From: an uncultured Bacteroidales bacterium
Lineage (GTDB): Bacteria > Bacteroidota > Bacteroidia > Bacteroidales > UBA932
Reading direction: 5' to 3'
Length of the DNA: 55,000 nucleotides
Assembly: GCA_910585445.1 (NCBI GenBank)
Contig: CAJUEK010000010.1
Span: 1 to 55,000, forward strand
Below are positions 1 through 7,351 of this stretch, piece after piece (position 1 is the stretch's first letter; each line of letters opens with the position of its first letter). The position numbers and the translations under genes were made by a program. The notes under the pieces were generated by a model. It made no database searches and was not told the DNA's origin. It worked only from the letters and a program-made list of their open reading frames with translations.

Positions 1-205
1 GGAGGCTCGAAACACCCCTAATAGGTCGTGAGCGAATAACAAAATAGCCCGGTGGGCTTTTTGTAGCGAGCAGTAAACTAAGTTTTCGGGGGTTGATAAG
101 GTCAGTTTTTCAAAGAAAAACGATTGAGGGTGAGCAAAAATTTACTTTTTGGGCACCCTCATAAAAGCCCGGGCAGAATCGGGCCGGATGTTCCGTAATA
201 TACGA
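1..205. other. Intergenic stretch with several hairpins, no gene seen
   Basis: No coding region is supported here. Three hairpins are visible. AGCCC/GGGCT at 46-58 is followed by a T-run and would work as a short terminator on the plus strand. GAGGGTG/CACCCTC at 126-160 has an AAAAA/TTTTT inner stem. GCCCG/CGGGC at 167-184 is the candidate terminator of the minus-strand transporter operon. The gene left of this stretch lies outside the window. Confidence 0.4.
167..184 (-). terminator. Candidate terminator of the transporter operon
   Basis: Read on the minus strand, GCCCG at 184-180 pairs with CGGGC at 171-167 and is followed by TTTT. It lies about 20 bases after the transporter stop codon. 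The stem is short, so confidence is moderate. Confidence 0.45.
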
Positions 206-1657
206 CTATAGGAACAGAAGAATCAGAAGCTGGGCTACAAGGACCCTGAGGAACATGGTCAATGGATACACTGTCGCATATCCGACAGACGCAGCCTCAG
301 TTGACCTGTCCTGCTCGCTGGCGAAAGCAAGAGCCGGAGGATTTGTGCATGAACCGGCCAGCACACCGATGAGCGTGTTATAGTCAACCTTGAAGACGAA
401 TCTTCCGAGAACTCCTCCAAGCAGCACAGGAATCAGAGTGATAAGGGCACCATAGAATATCCAGCTCAATCCGCCTCCGTGGACGATGGTCTCGACAAAC
501 CCCTCACCGGCCTCAAGGCCCACGCAGGCAAGGAAAAGAGCTATGCCTATTTCACGCAGCATAAGATTGGCGCTCGTTGTAGTATAAGTTATGACTTTGA
601 AGCGCGGACCGAAGTGGCTGATGAGGATTGACACGATGAGCGGTCCTCCTGCAAGGCCGAGCTTCACAGGCTGCGGAATGCCAGGGAAGGCGATAGGAAT
701 GCTTCCGAGTATGCATCCGAGCGCGATTCCAACAAAAATCGGGATAAGGTTCGGCTGGTCGAGGCGCTTAAGTGAATTTCCGAGCACTTTCTCGACAGCA
801 GCCACAGACTTTTCACTTCCCACCACAGTAACAAGGTCTCCGTAGCTGAGTCTCGTATGAGGTGTGGCAGCCAATTCCACTCCGGAACGGTTGATACGCA
901 CCACAGTCGCCCCGAGATGGTCCGGAAAATCAAGCTTCTCCAATGTCATGCCGTTCAGCTTTGACTTGGAAATCAATATCTTGCGCGACACGTAATTTTT
1001 CTTTGCGGCATCAGCCTCCTTCTCGAAGACATACTTTTCCGACACACCTGAAAGGCCTTTTGAGGCTGATACGGGAGAAGTCTTGTAGAACATCCTTATG
1101 AGAATGAAAGACATTATGCAACCTATGACTCCAAGCGGATATGCCACAGCATATCCCAAGGCAATGTCAGGTGCAGAAGAGCCTACTGTATCAAAATAAG
1201 CCTGCTGTGCGGCACCGAGTCCAGGAGTATTGGTCACAGCTCCGGACATTATGCCAACTGATGCAGTGATAGGAGTGCCGGTCAGCCAATGGATTCCCAA
1301 AGTGACCGCCGCACCTGCCGCAACGACAAACAATGCGAGCATATTTAGAGGAAGCCCTCCCGACTTGAAGCTCGAAAAGAAGCCCGGTCCCACCTGCAAG
1401 CCTATGGAATATACGAATAGGATGAGGCCGAACTCCTTCATGAAATGCAGCAGATTAGGGTTTATCGTCAGGCCGAAGTGACCGAACACGATGCCCACGA
1501 AAAGAACCCAGGTCACACCGAAGGAGATTCCGCAGATCTTGCATCTGCCCAGAATCTTTCCCAAGGCTATTACGACCGACAATATTATCATTATATGCGC
1601 GATGCCCCCGCTCCAGGAGCCTTCAACGCCTTCAAAAAGACTGTCTAAAAATTCCAT
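206..1657 (-). CDS. AspT/YidE-family transporter with one RCK_C domain
   Basis: Inner-membrane transporter of the aspartate:alanine exchanger (AAE) superfamily. The 483-aa protein has the family's two-fold architecture: a helical half, a soluble regulatory domain at about residues 205-295 of TrkA-C/RCK_C type, then a second helical half. The family signature is present in both halves: GIMSGAVTNTPGLGAA at 135-150 and GVLAGSCTNPPALAFA at 431-446. Most E. coli YidE/YbjL-type proteins are about 550 aa with two RCK_C domains, so this is a one-RCK form. The start codon overlaps the stop of the LysR gene by one base (TAATG), which suggests translational coupling and one operon. The substrate cannot be told; in this family it includes amino acids and dicarboxylates. 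Confidence 0.85.
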   Translation of the reverse strand: MEFLDSLFEGVEGSWSGGIAHIMIILSVVIALGKILGRCKICGISFGVTWVLFVGIVFGHFGLTINPNLLHFMKEFGLILFVYSIGLQVGPGFFSSFKSGGLPLNMLALFVVAAGAAVTLGIHWLTGTPITASVGIMSGAVTNTPGLGAAQQAYFDTVGSSAPDIALGYAVAYPLGVIGCIMSFILIRMFYKTSPVSASKGLSGVSEKYVFEKEADAAKKNYVSRKILISKSKLNGMTLEKLDFPDHLGATVVRINRSGVELAATPHTRLSYGDLVTVVGSEKSVAAVEKVLGNSLKRLDQPNLIPIFVGIALGCILGSIPIAFPGIPQPVKLGLAGGPLIVSILISHFGPRFKVITYTTTSANLMLREIGIALFLACVGLEAGEGFVETIVHGGGLSWIFYGALITLIPVLLGGVLGRFVFKVDYNTLIGVLAGSCTNPPALAFASEQDRSTEAASVGYATVYPLTMFLRVLVAQLLILLFL

Positions 1658-2562
1658 TACTTAAGCCAGTAATTGGCCCTTTTCCTGACTGACACAGATT
1701 CGCTGAGCATCATTATGAACTCTTCCGCGGCACGTTTGCGGTAAGACTTGCGCAAAGTGTGCACGCATCCTTCCATGGTGTTCCTGGGCACTTCTATCGG
1801 AATTGCCGTCAGACCGGGGAACGAGTGCACGGTGGCGTCTGAAAGAATCGTGAGCAGGTTGCTTCCATGAACGATGTCCAGAAGAACGTTCACTTCATTC
1901 AGTTCCACACGTATGCTCAACGATTTTTCCGCATCCGGGAAGAGCATGTCAAATGCGTTCCTTGCCTGAAGCCCCTTCGCGGGCATGGCTATCCCGTGCG
2001 GGAGTATGTCAGCAAGAGTCACGCTTTCCTTTTCCGCAAGCGGATGATGCGCGTTCACGATGACAGAGAGATTATTGTCAAACAATATATGCGACTCAAT
2101 CTCTTCATGCACTGCGGAGGGCTTGAATGCGAGCACGAAGTCCAGCTCCCTTTTTTTGAGCATCTCAATCAGCTCTTCCATCGTCTTGTAGCAGATGTTG
2201 AGCTTGACCCGATGATGGACTTTCATGAACTCAAGCACCGTCTCCGTCAGAATCGGGGCAAATGAATATGTTATTCCTATGTTAAGGGAGCCGGACAGCA
2301 TTTCCTTGAGGTCGCGCACGCGGTCAATGCAGGCCCCTGCGCATTGCAGGGTCTGCTTGGCATACGGCAGCAGCTGCGCCCCGCTTTCAGTCAGGACAAC
2401 ACTGTGGCTGTCACGGACGAAAAGGGCGGTATCAAGTTCCTGCTCGAGTTGCTTTATCTGCTGCGAAAGGGTGCTCTGTGTAACGAACGAAGCCTTCGCC
2501 GCTTCCGAAAAATTAAGCGTCTCCGCAGTCTTGACAAAATATTTCAGCTGTCTCAGTTCCAT
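1657..2562 (-). CDS. LysR-family transcriptional regulator
   Basis: The 301-aa protein has the standard LysR layout: a winged helix-turn-helix at about residues 1-60 (MELRQLKYFVKTAE, then SFVTQSTLSQQIKQLE) and a periplasmic-binding-protein-like effector domain from about 90 to 290. It sits between a 53-aa membrane peptide upstream and the AspT-family transporter downstream, so it probably senses a metabolite handled by that transporter. The lrgAB pair lies divergently on the other side of the promoter region and could be a second target; LysR-type CidR controls cid genes in Staphylococcus, but that link is by analogy only. A nested inverted repeat at 2812-2845 is a candidate binding site. Confidence 0.85.
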   Translation of the reverse strand: MELRQLKYFVKTAETLNFSEAAKASFVTQSTLSQQIKQLEQELDTALFVRDSHSVVLTESGAQLLPYAKQTLQCAGACIDRVRDLKEMLSGSLNIGITYSFAPILTETVLEFMKVHHRVKLNICYKTMEELIEMLKKRELDFVLAFKPSAVHEEIESHILFDNNLSVIVNAHHPLAEKESVTLADILPHGIAMPAKGLQARNAFDMLFPDAEKSLSIRVELNEVNVLLDIVHGSNLLTILSDATVHSFPGLTAIPIEVPRNTMEGCVHTLRKSYRKRAAEEFIMMLSESVSVRKRANYWLK

Positions 2563-2576
2563 ATCAAATTCTATAT

Positions 2577-2738
2577 TCAGTCGTCCAGATCCCTGTAAAT
2601 GCGTATAGCCTCACGGAGTCCGTCCTCATCTTCAATAGGTATCTGCACTTTCTCATGTCTCATGCTGTAGAATTTTTCTGCTATGTGCAAGACGAAAGCG
2701 CATGCCAGGCACATTGCGATGATGATTAAAGCTTTCAT
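2577..2738 (-). CDS. 53-aa single-pass membrane peptide heading the LysR-transporter operon
   Basis: The reading frame starts with MKALIIIAMCLACAFVLHI, a hydrophobic N-terminal segment, and continues with a charged C-terminal part rich in Glu, Asp and Arg that ends RDLDD. I do not recognise a family. Support for it being real comes from position: it starts about 20 bases after a well-formed promoter (2765-2795) and ends 14 bases before the LysR start codon on the same strand. The layout (short membrane helix, then about 30 cytosolic residues) would fit a small partner or regulator of the transporter. That role is inference. Confidence 0.6.
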   Translation of the reverse strand: MKALIIIAMCLACAFVLHIAEKFYSMRHEKVQIPIEDEDGLREAIRIYRDLDD

Positions 2739-2764
2739 TACTTTTTCATTTTAATTTCCTGATG

Positions 2765-2795
2765 CAAAGTTATAGCAATGCACAGGCCGTCCAAA
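2765..2795 (-). promoter_or_regulatory. Promoter of the small peptide-LysR-transporter operon
   Basis: On the minus strand TAACTTTG (2772-2765) is preceded by TTTG (2795-2792) with exactly 19 bases between. This matches the Bacteroidota sigma-ABfr consensus TTTG-N19-21-TAnnTTTG. It predicts a transcript start near 2758, about 20 bases before the small peptide. Confidence 0.7.
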
Positions 2796-2811
2796 GCTCC
2801 TGTAATTGTTT

Positions 2812-2845
2812 GTTTCTACACCTGCTATCGTAGAAACCGATAGCA
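2812..2845 (-). promoter_or_regulatory. Nested inverted repeat, candidate LysR operator
   Basis: TGCTATCG (2823-2830) and CGATAGCA (2838-2845) form an 8-bp inverted repeat around a 7-base spacer. A second inverted repeat, GTTTCTA (2812-2818) and TAGAAAC (2831-2837), overlaps it. The block lies roughly at -54 to -87 relative to the predicted start of the operon, where LysR activators usually bind. Binding by the neighbouring LysR protein is inferred. Confidence 0.5.
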
Positions 2846-2875
2846 GACAATCACCTGCACCACAACACGCGATTG

Positions 2876-2948
2876 CAAATATACGTAAAGTCGAGAGCAG
2901 AGACAAAATTTATTTTGGCTATGCCGAGACGCAAGCATATATATAATT
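2876..2948. repeat. Copy A of a ~70-bp intergenic element with promoter-like end
   Basis: This stretch aligns over about 70 bases with 12121-12191, at roughly three quarters identity. Both copies begin CAAATATACG, which on the minus strand contains TATATTTG, a perfect -7 element. Both contain a small stem around TTTA: CAAAA/TTTTG here and CAAAG/CTTTG in the other copy, a compensatory change. Here it lies in the divergent region between the small-peptide operon and lrgA. Confidence 0.6.
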
Positions 2949-3040
2949 TATAATCAGATACGTCCGGCTCCGGATTCCGCATCCGGAAAGCTCCCGGATA
3001 ATTTTTAAGACAAATCCGAACATCATATATATTATTTATG

Positions 3041-3048
3041 TACTTTTG
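3041..3048 (+). promoter_or_regulatory. -7 element of the lrgAB promoter
   Basis: TACTTTTG fits TAnnTTTG and predicts transcription starting near 3055. This excludes the in-frame ATG at 3046 as the lrgA start and favours the ATG at 3073. No good -33 TTG is seen. Confidence 0.55.
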
Positions 3049-3072
3049 CCGTCCGTTCATAAAAAACAGATT

Positions 3073-3468
3073 ATGTATTTGAAAGGCATATTGATTATTG
3101 TCGGTTTCCTCGCATTGGGAAACGCGGCATCGCAGATGCTCGGGAACTTTATCCCCGGAAGCGTATGCGGGATGGTATTGCTCTTTGCCGCACTCGCCGC
3201 AAAAATAATCAAGGCGGATGACGTAAGGCCTGTAGCAGACTTCCTTACAAAGAACATGTCCCTTTTCTTCGTACCTGCATCAATAGGAATCATGGAGCAG
3301 TGGGGGCTGATAAGCAGCAGTCTCATAGGCTGGGTCGGGGTAATCCTCATCTCGACTTTGCTTGTTCTGATTTCGGTGGGAGGCACGCAAAGCTGCCTTA
3401 TGAAAGCTCAGGAGAAGTTTCTCAGGAGAAGAGCGGAAAAATGCACTGGACACAAAAACGTATTATGA
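3073..3468 (+). CDS. lrgA: LrgA/CidA-family holin-like membrane protein
   Basis: A 131-aa protein of the CidA/LrgA family, with four hydrophobic segments. The family's conserved stretch is visible as ASQMLGNFIPGSVCGMVLLF near residues 19-38, followed by the FFVPASIGIMEQW segment. LrgA and LrgB together act at the inner membrane; they were described as modulators of murein hydrolase activity and, in several bacteria, as a pyruvate transporter. The ATG at 3073 is chosen because the promoter element ends at 3048 and homology begins there. The stop TGA overlaps the ATG of lrgB, indicating translational coupling. Confidence 0.85.
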   Translation: MYLKGILIIVGFLALGNAASQMLGNFIPGSVCGMVLLFAALAAKIIKADDVRPVADFLTKNMSLFFVPASIGIMEQWGLISSSLIGWVGVILISTLLVLISVGGTQSCLMKAQEKFLRRRAEKCTGHKNVL

Positions 3469-4187
3469 TGCAAACATATGACATCCCTGACGGGCTGATT
3501 TACAATGTGCCTGTCATGCTGGCCCTTACAATCGGGTCATATCTCCTTGGAGTATATCTCAAGAACAAATCCGGCCTGTCATTGCTGCATCCGTTCCTGA
3601 TATGCATCCCGACGATAGTGGCAATCCTTTATTTCACCGGCGTTCCGTGCAGTTTCTATATGGAGGCAAACGGAATAATCGAATTCATGCTCGGCCCGAG
3701 CGTCGTGGCACTCGGTCTTCTTCTTTATGACCATATGGGAACGATAAGGAAAAATGCCCTTCCCATCCTCATTTCCGTATTTACAGGAAGCGTTGTCGGG
3801 GTAGGAAGCGTCTATCTGCTGTGCAGGATCTTTGCCCTTGATGAAATTTTCGTGAAATCACTTGAACCAAAATCAGTTAGCACTCCAATAGCCATGGACC
3901 TTTCAGCATCACTCGGAGGCAACGTGTCACTGACGGCAGTCTCTGTTGTCCTGTGCGGATTCATAGGCGCCGTCGCAGGGCCTGTGTTCCTGAGGATGTT
4001 CAGGATAGGCAACCCTGTTTCACGCGGCCTTGCCCTCGGATGCTCCGCACATGGGTTGGGAACCTCAAGAGCCATCGAGACAGGAGCGGTGGAAGGCGCT
4101 GTAAGCGGACTTGCGATTGCGCTGATGGGACTGATGACAGCTATCGTCATTCCCATATTCAACCTTCTTTTTCCTTTGCAGCAGTAG
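3465..4187 (+). CDS. lrgB: LrgB-family membrane protein
   Basis: A 240-aa polytopic inner-membrane protein of the LrgB family, close to the usual length of about 230. Family landmarks include LGPSVVALGLLLYDH in the first half, LEPKSVSTPIAMDLSASLGG in the middle, and GCSAHGLGTSRAIE with a final hydrophobic segment. It starts inside the lrgA stop codon (ATGA), where the doubled ATGATG leaves two possible starts three bases apart. A longer open frame reaches back to 3300, but that part is lrgA read out of frame. It is convergent with apbE. Confidence 0.88.
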   Translation: MMQTYDIPDGLIYNVPVMLALTIGSYLLGVYLKNKSGLSLLHPFLICIPTIVAILYFTGVPCSFYMEANGIIEFMLGPSVVALGLLLYDHMGTIRKNALPILISVFTGSVVGVGSVYLLCRIFALDEIFVKSLEPKSVSTPIAMDLSASLGGNVSLTAVSVVLCGFIGAVAGPVFLRMFRIGNPVSRGLALGCSAHGLGTSRAIETGAVEGAVSGLAIALMGLMTAIVIPIFNLLFPLQQ

Positions 4188-4215
4188 CATCAGAGAAGCT
4201 GCACCAATGCTTTTC

Positions 4216-5298
4216 TCAGATGCTCTCAAGAGAAAAGCCGTCAGAGCACCATGTGCAGAATGCTCCGCCGTCATCATATATAAGGCAGCCCTCAACTTCA
4301 GGTGACGAAGATATGAACTCTTTGGAAGCCTCAAGGCCGATGACCATGCAATAGGTGGCATAAGCGTCAGCAAGCATGCCGTCCGGCGCTACTATTGTCG
4401 CGCTCAGGAGCGAATGGCAGACAGGATAACCGGTGCGCGGGTCAATCGTATGGGAATATTTCTTCCCGTCACGCATATAGAATTTACGGTAGTTTCCTGA
4501 TGTCACGACCCCGTGAGGTCCCTCCGGGACCCGGAATATTCCGTGCATCTGAGCCCCAGGGTCATTGTTTCCGTCAACAGGGCGGTCTATGCCGAGAGTC
4601 CATGGCTTGCCTTGCGGGTTCTTTCCGTCGCAGAAGATTTCACCGATTTCAACCATCATATCCTTCACTCCTATCGAATAAAGATATCGTGCGACCACAT
4701 CGCAGCTATAGCCTTGGGCTATGGCATTATAGTTAAGCCTCGGCAAAACGGTGTCCGCCTCACTTACAAGCAGGGCGGCCGGCTCCAATGTCCCGTCATG
4801 GGAAATCGCCTTGCTTATGTCATCCCTGAGACGTCCCATACCTGATATTGCGAGCATCTGCCTTACTTTCTCGTCAGAAGGCATGGAGTCATCAGTAAAT
4901 CCGAAGCCCCATATGTCATAAAGCAGAGCAGAAGCCACGTCAACTGCACCTGAGGTGATGTCATACACGCGGAGTGCATGGCCATAGATATCAATGAAAA
5001 GGCTGTCTGGCATCACAGTCCGGCCGGCATTGAAGCGGCTGAGCAATGAATTCCTGTTATATCCGGAAAGCGAGCTGTCGATATTCTGAAGAATTGCATC
5101 CACCGAATCACGGACAGTCTCTGCAGGAACCTTAATCATGCCGTCAGTCCCATTCAGATTGATTTTGACGGTATATGTGCCTCCCTGGGCATATCCGGAA
5201 ATGGTGATGTACCTGTCAGACGGTGCACAGCCCACTGCTGCAGCAATTACAGCCATGCAGATGCAGGCTCTCATGTTCTTGAAAAATTTTTCCATCAT
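4216..5298 (-). CDS. apbE: FAD:protein FMN transferase, lipoprotein ApbE
   Basis: ApbE attaches FMN covalently to Thr/Ser residues of target proteins such as NqrB, NqrC and RnfG on the outer face of the cytoplasmic membrane. The 360-aa protein has a lipoprotein signal ending at Cys24 (AAAVGC), then the flavin-binding fold. Visible motifs are GYAQGGTYTVKI at about 35-46, NAIAQGYSCDVV at 191-202, HTIDPRTGYPV at 283-293 and DAYATYCMV at 311-319, where Asp311 and Thr315 fit the divalent-metal site. No flavoprotein target is encoded nearby. Two adjacent ATGs (5298 and 5295) are possible starts. A TATTTTTG element lies about 50 bases upstream. Confidence 0.9.
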   Translation of the reverse strand: MMEKFFKNMRACICMAVIAAAVGCAPSDRYITISGYAQGGTYTVKINLNGTDGMIKVPAETVRDSVDAILQNIDSSLSGYNRNSLLSRFNAGRTVMPDSLFIDIYGHALRVYDITSGAVDVASALLYDIWGFGFTDDSMPSDEKVRQMLAISGMGRLRDDISKAISHDGTLEPAALLVSEADTVLPRLNYNAIAQGYSCDVVARYLYSIGVKDMMVEIGEIFCDGKNPQGKPWTLGIDRPVDGNNDPGAQMHGIFRVPEGPHGVVTSGNYRKFYMRDGKKYSHTIDPRTGYPVCHSLLSATIVAPDGMLADAYATYCMVIGLEASKEFISSSPEVEGCLIYDDGGAFCTWCSDGFSLESI

Positions 5299-5345
5299 AT
5301 CTATGAAAATTCATGTTCAGCCGGACTCCTTCGCAATCCGGCGCA

Positions 5346-5353
5346 CAAAAATA
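5346..5353 (-). promoter_or_regulatory. -7 element of the apbE promoter
   Basis: TATTTTTG on the minus strand matches TAnnTTTG, 47 bases upstream of the apbE ATG. The -33 part is not clear. Confidence 0.45.
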
Positions 5354-5504
5354 GTCATTAATTCCATTCCGACAGCCTCCTGTACCCGGACAATCCGAAA
5401 TTTCTCCGGCGACGCACAATTATGCTGCTCCGGCGCTAATCACTCTCATACGGCATAGCGGCAAAGTATTTGCATACAGGCACAGGTTTTTTAAATTAAA
5501 ACCG

Positions 5505-5512
5505 TATATTTG
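5505..5512 (+). promoter_or_regulatory. -7 element for the FISUMP lipoprotein
   Basis: TATATTTG matches TAnnTTTG and predicts a transcript start near 5519. The downstream ATG at 5541 is then the first usable start codon. Confidence 0.55.
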
Positions 5513-5540
5513 CAAATTGCACTTTAACAATCGACAACAG

Positions 5541-6644
5541 ATGAAGATGAGTTTAAGAAAACTTAATTCAATTATTTTGGCCGGAGCAGTAATCCTGTCC
5601 GCAGTTTCATGCAATGACGATGACGAGCCTACGGCAGGCCCTTCACTGAACGGCAAATTGAAAATATCCGTACCGGCATACATAGCCCAGAAAGCTACAG
5701 TCGCAATGAAGCAGACCGGCGCATCACATCCGGATGGCGCAGGAATAGGCTACAGCTGGAGAGTGACCCCTGTAATGACAAAAAGCGACACAACAAGGCT
5801 GGAAAGCGGACTTGACAAGGACGGAAACGAATCCGACGGTTCTTTCACATATACTTTCCCAGACACATTGAAGGCATATACAGTGACTTGCTATGCTTTC
5901 GCAAAAGGTTATTCCGGAATTACGGCAACGGCATATCCGGAGATTGTCAAGGGAGGCGTAAACGGCTCTGTTACCGGAATCGACTTTTCAAGCAGCAAGA
6001 AAGAGACAATAGCAGGACAGACCTACTATATAACAAGCATAGGCGGACGTGACTGGCTCAGGCGCAATATTTCAAACGGAAACTCAGGCCTTCCATACCG
6101 CAACTGCAAAGCCATGAACGATGTATTGGGCCGTTTCTACAATTGGAACGATGCAAAGAATGCATGCCCCCAGGGATGGGAGCTCCCTTCAGAAGAAGAC
6201 TGGACTGCATTGGCAAAAGAGGCTGGTGCGTCAGGTGAGCCTGAAAAATACAAGAAAATCGAAGGAGTCGCCGCAGCGCTTATGGCGGACGCAAAATTCA
6301 ACGGGACAAAAATGTGGGAATACTGGCCGGCGGTAGGTGAAATAACTGACGCGGCAGGAATCTCCATGATACCTGCAGGCTTCACCTCATTGGGCACGGC
6401 AGACCCTAATTCTGAAGAAAATGCAGAAAAAAGCCCTCTCCGTCCGCATATGGAGTTCCTGTATCCGGGAGCCGTATTCCAGGGAGTGAAAGAATATGCC
6501 GTATTCTGGACCGGAGACCTGGTGGAAGGAGAGCCAGGCATGGCATACTACAGGTACATCATAGCCGACCAGCCTGACCTGCAGATAGGAAAAGGAGACA
6601 TAAACACATTCGGAGCATCAGTCAGATGCGTCCGCAAAAAATAA
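5541..6644 (+). CDS. Surface lipoprotein with a C-terminal FISUMP domain
   Basis: A 367-aa protein with a lipoprotein signal ending at ILSAVSC, followed by an acidic NDDDEP stretch of the kind that directs lipoproteins to the Bacteroidota cell surface. The middle part resembles an Ig-like beta domain (about residues 40-140). The C-terminal part has the FISUMP (TIGR02145) pattern: GQTYYITSIGGRDWLRRNI, then GRFYNWNDAKNACPQGWELP, then a final VRCVRK. FISUMP proteins are secreted or surface proteins of unknown function. The start at 5541 is preferred over the earlier in-frame TTG at 5517 because of the promoter position; 5547 is also possible. Confidence 0.75.
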   Translation: MKMSLRKLNSIILAGAVILSAVSCNDDDEPTAGPSLNGKLKISVPAYIAQKATVAMKQTGASHPDGAGIGYSWRVTPVMTKSDTTRLESGLDKDGNESDGSFTYTFPDTLKAYTVTCYAFAKGYSGITATAYPEIVKGGVNGSVTGIDFSSSKKETIAGQTYYITSIGGRDWLRRNISNGNSGLPYRNCKAMNDVLGRFYNWNDAKNACPQGWELPSEEDWTALAKEAGASGEPEKYKKIEGVAAALMADAKFNGTKMWEYWPAVGEITDAAGISMIPAGFTSLGTADPNSEENAEKSPLRPHMEFLYPGAVFQGVKEYAVFWTGDLVEGEPGMAYYRYIIADQPDLQIGKGDINTFGASVRCVRKK

Positions 6645-6677
6645 TATCCCGGCAAGGGGCATAAAATCTTTAAAGAC

Positions 6678-7268
6678 ATGAAAAAAGGTATAATAGCATT
6701 AATTGCAGTAGCAGCCGCACTTCTGGGCTGCTTCCTGTGGGCAAAGAACGCATACAACAGGATGGTAACGGCAGAAGAGGGAGTAAGCGCGGCATGGTCA
6801 CAGGTCGAGAACGTTTACCAGCGCAGGGCAGACCTGATTCCAAATCTCGTCGCCACAGTGAAAGGATATGCCGAGCATGAGTCCAGGACACTTGAGAATG
6901 TAATCGCAGCACGCTCAAAGGCGACACAGGTCACTGTTGACCCTGAAAATCTTTCCGCAGAAGACATCGCCCGCTTCAATCAGGCTCAGGGAGAACTTTC
7001 AAGCGCACTCGGCAGGCTGCTCATGATTACGGAGAATTATCCTGACCTTAAGGCAAACAAGAACTTCAGCGAGCTTCAGGCACAGCTGGAAGGCACGGAA
7101 AACAGGATTGCCACAGAAAGGATGAAATTCAACGAGGCTGCAAGGAGCTACAACACCCTCATCAGAAGATTCCCGTCAAACATCATCGCTTCCATGTTCG
7201 GATTCGAGAAAAAGGGATATTTTGAGGCACAGGCCGGGGCGGAAACTGCACCTAAAGTAGAATTCTGA
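6678..7268 (+). CDS. lemA: LemA family protein
   Basis: A 196-aa protein with one N-terminal membrane helix (residues 4-22) and a long helical domain containing the LemA signatures QRRADLIPNLVATVKGYA at about 49-66 and YNTLIRRFPSNIIA near 158-171. LemA proteins are membrane-anchored with the bulk outside the cytoplasmic membrane. Their molecular role is not established. It sits directly upstream of a TPM-domain protein, a pairing seen in many bacteria, which suggests the two act together in the envelope. Confidence 0.88.
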   Translation: MKKGIIALIAVAAALLGCFLWAKNAYNRMVTAEEGVSAAWSQVENVYQRRADLIPNLVATVKGYAEHESRTLENVIAARSKATQVTVDPENLSAEDIARFNQAQGELSSALGRLLMITENYPDLKANKNFSELQAQLEGTENRIATERMKFNEAARSYNTLIRRFPSNIIASMFGFEKKGYFEAQAGAETAPKVEF

Positions 7269-7351
7269 TAAACCACATCCTATTTTGAGAATTATCTGAC
7301 CGCGGCACGGCAGCCCTCTGCCTGGACACGGTCAGTTTTTATTTGCCATAT

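Noticed and set aside
1..40. tRNA T-arm-like sequence at the left edge
   Set aside because: GGCTCGAAACACCCC looks like a T-loop, but no cloverleaf can be built from the visible bases.
4209..4238. GCTTTTCTC/GAGAAAAGC inverted repeat across the apbE stop codon
   Set aside because: A 9-bp stem between convergent genes, but no T-run on either strand; not enough to call a terminator.
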